DNA from: Agaricus subrufescens
Lineage: Eukaryota; Basidiomycota; Agaricomycetes; Agaricales; Agaricaceae
NCBI GenBank assembly: GCA_029945375.1
Contig: CM057059.1
Location: 992,001-1,056,000 of the forward strand
Direction: 5' to 3'
Length of the DNA: 64,000 nucleotides
Shown: positions 56,369-64,000 of the stretch, piece by piece
Layout of the letters: each line of letters begins with the position of its first letter
Position numbering within the stretch: position 1 is the stretch's first letter
The notes under the pieces: generated by a model
What the model saw: only the letters and a program-made list of their open reading frames with translations
Told to the model about the DNA's origin: nothing
Databases searched by the model: none
Position numbers and translations under genes: made by a program

Positions 56369-58216
56369 CTAGAACTCGTCATGGATGCCACCTACTCTCG
56401 CACTAGTAGACTTCTCTGTTTCTCGTATTATCTTCTGCGACTCCACCTGGTCTAGTTCCCGCCACTCCTGGCGGAAATCATCAACAGCGCGCAGACTCTC
56501 GCTAAAGCGAAATAGAGTGTTGAACAGTGCCACCATTTCCGCTCGGTGAAGGAATTCCGGATTTGTCCTGGGACTTAGAGCGGGTTACAAACGAAAAATA
56601 CGTGACGGTCTAGAACTCACTTCAATACTTTCTCATCGAGCTCAAATAAGATTTTAAGCGCCGTGGCAAGCCCCGTTGTCTGGATCTTGCCCCATAGCCT
56701 GCACTTGTCGCAGCCTACACAGTCCATGATACGGCTCACGTTTCTAAAGTGCGCTTTGAACTCCTCTTTGAGGATCTGCTCTCCGGTGCGTCAGTCCCGT
56801 CAGTTGACCAAGAAATCAAGGGATGTACCGTCGCATTTTCGCCCCTGAATAGCGCGCTCTCGTCAAACTTTCCGGCATCCTTGGCAATGCCAAGAATCTT
56901 GGATAAACACTCAAAAGTCTCGGCATCGTCCTCGTGTTTGCCACTTGAACAAAAGTCAAAGCTGCTGAGGTATGGTTCTAGACGAGCGACCGCGCGTAAC
57001 ATCAGGATCATGTTAAAATACAAGTGCTTCAAGCGTTCTGGATGTGCTGCCACACGGGATATGAAGCAATTGAGATTTGGTCCCTGGGTCAATAGTAAGA
57101 CGAATGATCCGACTGAAAGTATTCGGACTCACCCATTCCCCCGTCGTCTGATTTAGATACTCGTGGCAAATATGTGTCGATATTGAGGTATGGAGACCTT
57201 GTGAGCGTTGAGCCGCGTGTTACGTGGCCTGACGGAGAGAAAAACATACCTGATATGACCTTGTAATACACTCTCTTTTCAAGACATTGTTCTGAATCGG
57301 ATTTCGACGCTAAAAGTGACTTTGCATTTATCGAGTCAAGTTCGGATAAACCGAAGCAGTTTTCCTCATAGATAGATTTCCATATCCGTCGCGCATCGTG
57401 ACCGGAATAACCGGTATATCTTTCCGGAACCAATTGGAGGTCAAAATAGTCCCCCTCTGTTGATTTGAATCAGGAAAGTGGTCTTGCTTGGATATGACAT
57501 GACAGTACCAGTGTTATCGTCCAGGAAACAGTAGTCAGAGTCACGGTAGTAGCAGCCCGGTAGTTCATGCCGCTAAGGGTGGCGGGATCAATGATTTCGT
57601 CGCTTGAAAATGATTGAGACTCACCGTGTCTATTGATTCAGGGTCCACTTTGCTTAAAGCAGCAGCTCTCCATCTTTCAGGTATATCACTCTGTTCGATG
57701 AACAATTAGATTCGAAATTATCAGAAGGGGGCATGGGCGGACCTCGTCGACGGTGGTTATTGCGCAGCCTTCGTTGCTACACGAGCCATGATCCACCCAG
57801 AACGGACATTCGCGGTAGAGGTCGACCTTGAGAACAATTATTAATCATAAGGAGAAGACCGACATATGTGTATCCCACCTGGAAGTATCGAAAGAAGGGC
57901 ATGCGGACGAGGTCTGAGAGGTTGTTGAGAAGGTTGTCGTTCACGCTTTCTACAGTCTCGTAGTCACAGAGAGTGGTCTCTATTGGACCAGTCAACTAAG
58001 ATAGGACGTAAGCAATGGTGCGGGCGATCATACGGTGGTTCAAGCACTCACAACAGCGTTCTGACAAGAGGGCACCTTTGCCGGCTCGTGTTCCAGGACA
58101 TTTTGAACTTGGTCCTTCTTGAGGAAAGTATTCGACAGAAATGATATCTCAGCCGTTGCGGCGACGGTGATGAGTAAGACGAGGAGTGAGAGGTAATGGG
58201 GCCGAAGGAATGACAT
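56369..58216 (-). CDS. ERO1: ER oxidoreductin ERO1
   Basis: Flavin-dependent thiol oxidase of the ER that reoxidises protein disulfide isomerase. The ATG at 58216 gives [20 protein letters not shown], a signal peptide or anchor. Joined exons give [40 protein letters not shown] and [20 protein letters not shown] with the shuttle cysteines, then [20 protein letters not shown] and [23 protein letters not shown]-binding residues lie in [20 protein letters not shown] and [15 protein letters not shown]. The active-site C-x2-C-x2-C is in [20 protein letters not shown], followed by [20 protein letters not shown]. The end is [10 protein letters not shown]. About nine exons; one 52-base intron begins after the ACG codon near 57630. 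All key cysteines are present and length is normal. Confidence 0.95.
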
Positions 58217-59790
58217 GGGTATGGGAGGGAGAGATGGGGGCGTTGCGGTGAGAAAAGAGCGACTCCGCTGAGAGGTCCGATGCGACCTTCCACGTCGCTA
58301 CAAAGTATTGCACACTTGCAGATGGCACTGCACCACTAAAATAGACTCCACGTGACCACTATTATCCGTCCTGTCCAGTACTATTCCCTCTATGGTGTCC
58401 CCCGCACCACCGCTGCCGAATAGTCCGCAAGACACGCCCACCCTCCACTACGGTGTCTCCAAGTCGCTCAGGCGGTAGTTTTTTGTGGAGGGAATACGAA
58501 GCGCGGCCGAAACACTTACGCCGTGCGGCTCGGACTCGGCTAATTTTGCATGACCGTCTTACACTTTCTGTGACCAATACAGCCATCCAATGTCCCATTA
58601 ACACGAATCAGACGTGGTCTAGAGTATGCCTCGTATGGAACTGGCCGGAGACTGAACGGACTCGCCCCTCCTCGACTCTGCAAACACTTCAAATAGTTTT
58701 TGCGCCATACAAGAGATACTGTGGCGCCCGTTGTCAAAAATCTGGCATCCGTCTCTCGCCGCGTGTGTTCAATTACGCACCGCATTCATTACTCTGACGT
58801 GCTTTCCGATGTCGACAGCTGGACGATCCGAATGGCGATATATTACGTTTCTACATTGTACACTGTTATCTGGGAGGCACTCTACATCACAAGAATACGT
58901 CTCATGAATGGTCTCAGCGGCAGGAACGCCAGAAAACAGTAGAAATCTTTTTAAAAAACGCTAAAAACTAACACAGACTAGTGTATGGCTCCCGTTATAA
59001 TCGCCAGGGTGACGAAACCGCCGCAGATGCCGTCGGCGGAAAAAAAGCCAAGGAAGCCAGGTGCAAAAAGGAAAGGGAATGGATCCGCCGACGGCCGAAT
59101 TGTTACAAATCCTTCAAACTGTACACATGGATGATGGCAGTATTGTGGAGGTGCTTCCGAAGCTTCTCAAGACTTTTGAACGGAACAGTGGAAAAATTAG
59201 CCAGGATCTATAGTTTAGATACGCTATCCCTTCGCTCCTTGTCAGGCGGGACATTAGCTCTGAGCTTGGGTATCGTGTTGGTAGTACGACCATATCTAAT
59301 ATACTTGGAATTTCAGGCGGAAAAACTAGGGGTCATTTTCTTTGCATCACGATTTTCCTCTACTCAGCGGTACCGAATAATGAGAAAGAAAGACACTTTC
59401 TGCCCCAACAGAGCGACGGCTGTCGCCGCATGTTGCGCTCCATAATAGAGGGGATCCGAACAGCGGGAATGTGTCTACAAAGGTACATCAGGCACGGCTC
59501 CCCTTGACGGTAGCTAGCTGTAGATTATATGTTAGAACCGTGTTCTAAATGATGTCCGTCGTCCCAGGTACACACTGTCTGCAAGTCGGGCGTGCCACGT
59601 CAAGAAGTAAGCTAGAAAGTCCCACGCATCTGACCCTGAAGGCATGAGACCACTTCGAATTCGCATTCTCTAACCACAACCACTTTCTCTCACTCTATAT
59701 TTTCTGGAGAAGGTCTGAGTCGTCAGATTTTCTCTCCCTGGTACAAACCGTCAAAGGTCAAACTTCACCGGCTAGCAACCCACCAGCAAC
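58217..59790. other. Intergenic, 1.57 kb, no gene recognised
   Basis: Between the divergent ERO1 and vigilin genes. The open frames at 58453-58797 and 58981-59445 have no motif, no supported splice neighbours and rare-codon-like content. The last 130 bases before the vigilin ATG are CT-rich (CCACTTTCTCTCACTCTATA), typical of a promoter and leader. No repeat or transposon remnant was recognised. Confidence 0.5.
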
Positions 59791-62700
59791 ATGGTTAATC
59801 CAGCCCTGACTGCTGCCGACCTTCAGGTGCGTAGTACTCGTTTCGCATCGTTCGCTTTTTTGACCGTGTCACACAGAGGAGGCATGAGCTTGAAGGAGCT
59901 CCTGACCCATTCCCCTCCTTTGGAGAAGCTAACCCTTCCCAGGCAAAGGTCAAGGCTGCCGCAACGGCCGATTTGGACACTCAGTCGGAAACTGCTTTTC
60001 CCTCCCTTGCTCCATCTGCATCGGCTCCTGCTGCCCCTACCACCTCTGCATGGGGTGGTGCCCGCATCAGGCCTGCTGTTCTCAAACAGCCAGTGTTCTC
60101 CGATTCCATCACACTCTCAGCCGTAGACCTCTCGAATATGGGCAGGGATGGTAAACCAACGACTCTCGGTGAGATCATGAAGCAGGTAACCACCAAGCAT
60201 AAGGTTAAATTGGAGGCGGCTCCGAATCAAAAGACACGCCAAACCACGTTTTTCCTCAAGGCAGATTCTGAAAAAGATCTCGAAAAAGCCAAACGTAGTC
60301 TTGTTGCTCTGCTTAGCCCGGTTGTACGTAATCGTGTGAATAGCGGCGCGTTTGGGTCATTTGCTGAGCTAGTTTTGCGCAGATTACTTTGGTCATTAAT
60401 GCGCCTGCTTCTACGATCGCGACGATCATTGGGCCTCGAGGTCAGTCGGTTGTGGGGCGGATAGCTTAACCTTGCTGATAATTTACCTCAGGTGCCACTC
60501 TGAAGCAAATTCGCGATCAAACAGGTGTCAAAATTGACATTCCCAAAAAGGAGGCCAATGGGAACGGTCATATCGGCAATGGCACTCCTGGTGATGTCAC
60601 CCCATCCCTGGATATCGACGAAGAAGAACCAACTGTGCCAGTCACCCTCACTGGTCCGACTCCTTTCATCCAAGATGCACAGGCGCTCCTCAACCAGGTC
60701 ATCTCGTCCAAGATCTCCAAGGCGACCCAACGCGTTCGTGACATCCCAGCTCATATCCTTCCCTTCATCATTGCTCGCAAGACCCTGTTCTTGTCTACCG
60801 CTCAGGAGGCTGGTGTCACCCTTGCCCTGAATGCCCCTAACCGCGAGATCACTGCGAGTGGTGAACGTGATGGTGTCATTCGTTTGGTTGAGCTCATCAA
60901 GAGTAACATCGAAAATCTCAGGACTACTTTAACTTCCCTCAAGCTTGCCGTACCCAAACGTCAACATCGTCTCCTTGTTGGAGATGCGGTACAGCAGATC
61001 ATGGCTGAGAGCAAGTGTGCTGTCGCTGTCCCAGATTCTGATGATTCCAGCGATGAGATCACTATTTGGGGTCAGGGTAACGATCTTTCTGGTGGTCTAA
61101 CGGCAGTCATGCAACATGCGAACTCCAAGTACATTCACGAGTTTCCTATTCCCGGTCACGCTTCCATCGCTCGCAATCTCGTCACATTCTTCAGGTATAT
61201 CTCTTATGACCAGGTTTTGAAGGAGAAAAATCCCGGTGTCATCGCGTTCCTCCCATCCACCTCCCCGGACAAGACCTCGTACACGATCGATCTTGTTGGT
61301 GATAAACCCGTTGTGGATTCTGCTGTTCGTCAGGTTTCGGAGGCAATTGGCAAACTCTATGGTGCAACCAAGGATGTCAACATAGACTGGCTTCTTCACC
61401 GCGTGATCACAGGGAAGAATGCCAAAAAGTGTGTTCTCTGGAATGTGTCCGTGTACGAAAATACTAACCTTTTTTGACAGGATCAGGCAGTTCCACGAGG
61501 CGCATAACGTTCAGGTCTTTTTCCCTCGAGAGTCCGAGGAGTCTTCATCGGTTTTACTCGTTTATGATCCGTTCTCGCCTAACGCATCCCCTTCTCCCGA
61601 TGACAAGAAGCGTCACATTGATGACGTGGAGAAGGAGATTTTGAAACTCGCGAAGGAAGCTGCTGATGTGAAGAGTGAAACTATTACCGTGGATAAACGT
61701 TGGCACGAGGCTATTATTGGTCAGAACGGTACGACTTTGAATGCGTAAGTCAGTGACTTCTTGTTCGTCGCATTATTCTAAAACCCCCTTAATAGTATCA
61801 TCGGAGAAGACAAGACGCTTGTTGTCAAGTTCGGCACAGACGCCGGGGAAAACTCGACTGAGGAAACTGTCCTCGTTCGTGGTGTAAGCGCTGATGTCGA
61901 TCGGGCTGTCAAGGAAATTCGCCAAATCGTTGAGGATGCTAAGAATGATGAAATTGTCAACAGCTATGTGGGTCTTTTTTTTTGCATGGCCACGGGTGAC
62001 CATTGATACTTATGCCTCTTCGTAGTCCATCGACTTTGAAATTGATCGCGAGTTTGTTGGCCGTGTCGTTGGTGCTCAAGGTGCCGGAGTTAACAAGCTC
62101 AGGGACCAGCTTGGTGTCAAGGTTGATGTTAACGATGAAGAGGATAAAGAAATTAACGGTAAAAAGAAGAAGGGTACTTCTCAAAAATCCAAGGTCAAGA
62201 TCACTGGTCGTAAAGAAAACGTCGAGGAAGCAAAGAAGCGTATTCTGGCTCAAGTCGAGCGTCTTGTGCGTACACTGGTCCTATCCAGTTGACGGCAGAG
62301 AATATTGACTTTTTTCATTAGGCTGACGAGACGTCGGAAGTTCTCAAAATCCCCAGCCAATTCCATGCTTCTCTTATCGGTCAACAGGGCAAGTATGCCA
62401 TCCGTCTAGAGGAAAAATACGCTGTCAAGATCACTTTCCCCCGCCAAAACGTTGATTCGGAGGGCAAGACCCGTGAGCAACTTAAACCTGATGAAGTCCT
62501 CATCAAGGGTGGCAAGAAGGGTGTCGCTAGTGCCAAAGGAGAATTACTTGACGCACTTGAGGTCGAACGGGAATCGAACCACGTGAACAAATTCACGGTT
62601 CCTACACGCGCGGTTGCTCGTATCCTTGGCAGAGGAGGTGCCAGCATCAACGAAATCAAGGACCTTACTGGCGCTATTATTGATATTGACAAGTCGTCGG

Positions 62701-64000
62701 ATGATCCTGACGTTACGAGTGTTTCCGTTCGTGGCACAAAGGAAGCAATCAACGACGCCAAGGCTCAGATTTTGGAGATTGCTAACGCTGTCGGGGAAGA
62801 AACGACTGTTACTTTGACTATCGATAATAAATGGCATCGCAACTTGATTGGTGCTGGTGGACAAGGCCTTAGGGAACTCATTACTCGTTGTGGTGGTCCG
62901 ACTGACTCTAAAGCGCAAGCTGGTCTGGTTAGATTGTAAGGAAATTGTTTCCTGTTTTGGGTGACTCACTAACGACGATTTATGCAGCCCTCGTCAAGGA
63001 GAGCCTTCTAATGAAGTTCGCATTCGCGGTGAACCCAAGCTTGTCAATAAAATCCAAGTCGAGTTGGAGAAAGCTGTTTCTGCTCTGGAAGATCGCGTCG
63101 TTCTCGCTGTGGAGGTTCCATCCGCTCAACATCGTATGCTCATTGGTCGGGGTGGACAACACTTGATTGAACTCCAGGAGAAGACGGGCGCCCAGATTCA
63201 GTTCCCTGGTTCTCGTTCTTATCATCAGGTTGGGGAGGCGGAGAACGCTGCTGATTTTGCTGAGGTCGATCCCGCCGATATTGTGAAAGTTTCTGGCTCT
63301 CACGCTGCTTGTGAGGCTGCCGTTACGGAGCTGAAGGTACGTTCCCTTGTTGGGAAAATGGCAGACATGTGCTTAGATCTTGGATAGGGACAAATCAGAG
63401 CGCCGGCTCCAGAAGGCGTTTCGACGACATTGAATGTGCCGTTGAAGTATCATCATGCCATTGCCCAACAAGGCGCATTCTACCGCAACCTTCGTTCCAT
63501 TGGTGTACGTGTTGAGCAATCTGTGCAACCTACCCACTCTGCTGTTCCCACCGGTCCAACCTCCAAAGCCGTCCCCTCGGCCCGCATCGACGAGGTTGAT
63601 GATGAATCAATCGTCAACGTCGAATGGATTGTCGAGGCTAATTACCAAGACGCAGAAGAGGGCGAATCCGTTTGGACCCTCAAAGCTCGTGACCAGGAGG
63701 GCTTGGACAAAGCGCAAGAGCTCATTGCTGATGCCATTAAGCATGCTGAGCAGATGAGCCATGTTGGGTATCTCACTATGCCTGATAGGTCTTCTTTCCC
63801 TAGAATTGTTGGTTCCAAGGGCGCAAATGTTTCTCGCCTCAGGCAAGAGACAGGTGCCGATATTACTGTTAGCCGCGAGGACACGACTATTACGATCATT
63901 GGTAGGGCAGTAAATTTACAAGTATACTTGTGGCTAATATGAATTTTGCAGGTTCTGAAACTGATATTGAGGCTGCCAAGGCCGCGATCATCAAAATTGC
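59791..64000 (+). CDS. SCP160: Vigilin/Scp160-type multi-KH RNA-binding protein (3' end outside window)
   Basis: Large RNA-binding protein found on ER-bound polysomes in yeast. The ATG at 59791 starts MVNPALTAADLQRRHELEGA after the first intron. An Ala/Pro/Ser-rich N-terminus precedes a chain of KH domains. At least twelve KH-like units are visible, for example LVINAPASTIATIIGPRGAT, KLAVPKRQHRLLVGDAVQQI, VDKRWHEAIIGQNGTTLNAI, IDREFVGRVVGAQGAGVNKL, IPSQFHASLIGQQGKYAIRL, VPTRAVARILGRGGASINEI, IDNKWHRNLIGAGGQGLREL, VPSAQHRMLIGRGGQHLIEL and MPDRSSFPRIVGSKGANVSR. Several units lack the GxxG loop (for example LPFIIARKTLFLSTAQEAGV and VPLKYHHAIAQQGAFYRNLR), as in yeast Scp160. Introns are short. The gene runs past 64000. 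Confidence 0.93.

Noticed and set aside
58981..59445. Open frame of 154 residues between ERO1 and vigilin
   Set aside because: No motif, no supported splice partners, and it ignores the expected promoter of the vigilin gene. Not strong enough to call a gene.
62566..62580. GGGAATCGAACC-like string resembling a tRNA B box
   Set aside because: It lies in an exon of the vigilin gene, and no tRNA cloverleaf can be drawn around it.

Overview
The window is a gene-dense stretch of a filamentous basidiomycete chromosome, most likely an Agaricomycete. The evidence is many short introns of about 45-65 bases with GTRNGT...YAG borders, several genes with five to fifteen exons, no operons or Shine-Dalgarno sites, and gene families typical of this group (AcuK/ERT1-type and fungal_trans zinc-cluster regulators, F-box proteins, ATP sulfurylase with an APS-kinase-like tail, an HSL-type lipase). 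About 25 protein-coding genes are supported by rebuilding their exons. Two run off the window: a fused allantoicase-ureidoglycolate lyase at the left edge and a vigilin/Scp160 gene at the right edge. I found no rRNA, tRNA, CRISPR array or intact transposon.

Layout. Positions 1-9700 hold purine breakdown (allantoicase/ureidoglycolate lyase), an F-box protein, an HemK/PrmC-type glutamine methyltransferase and, divergent from it, an ERT1/AcuK-like carbon regulator. Positions 9700-18700 hold a PRA1/Yip3 Rab acceptor, a small Cdc26-like APC/C subunit tail-to-tail with the peroxisomal receptor PEX5, a Crz1-like C2H2 factor and a membrane-anchored HSL-type lipase. Positions 19000-29200 hold methylthioribose-1-phosphate isomerase, a Taspase-like threonine hydrolase, TFIIH subunit Tfb4 and, head-to-head with it, the CHD1 remodeller. 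Positions 29500-37000 are a minus-strand run: a small membrane protein, splicing factor SLU7, COG7 and a SNAPC3-like protein.

Positions 37000-53900 are the most distinctive part. A small secreted cysteine-containing protein carries an internal exon-intron duplication. Next to it lie two closely related Zn2Cys6 regulators in inverted orientation (37738-41125 minus, 50552-53861 plus). Both have a 6-base microexon splitting the zinc-cluster codons. They enclose ATP sulfurylase, RNase H2 subunit B, a disordered protein of unknown function and a mitochondrial 2-methylcitrate dehydratase. Positions 54000-64000 hold an uncharacterised type II membrane protein, the ER oxidase ERO1 and the vigilin gene.

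Most genes are housekeeping and do not form a biosynthetic cluster. Loose functional links are peroxisome import, the lipase, the ERT1/AcuK regulator and 2-methylcitrate dehydratase (fatty-acid, propionate and gluconeogenic carbon use), and ATP sulfurylase with methylthioribose-1-phosphate isomerase (sulfur assimilation and methionine salvage). Exon borders were read by eye from splice consensus and family conservation, so individual junctions may shift by a few bases.
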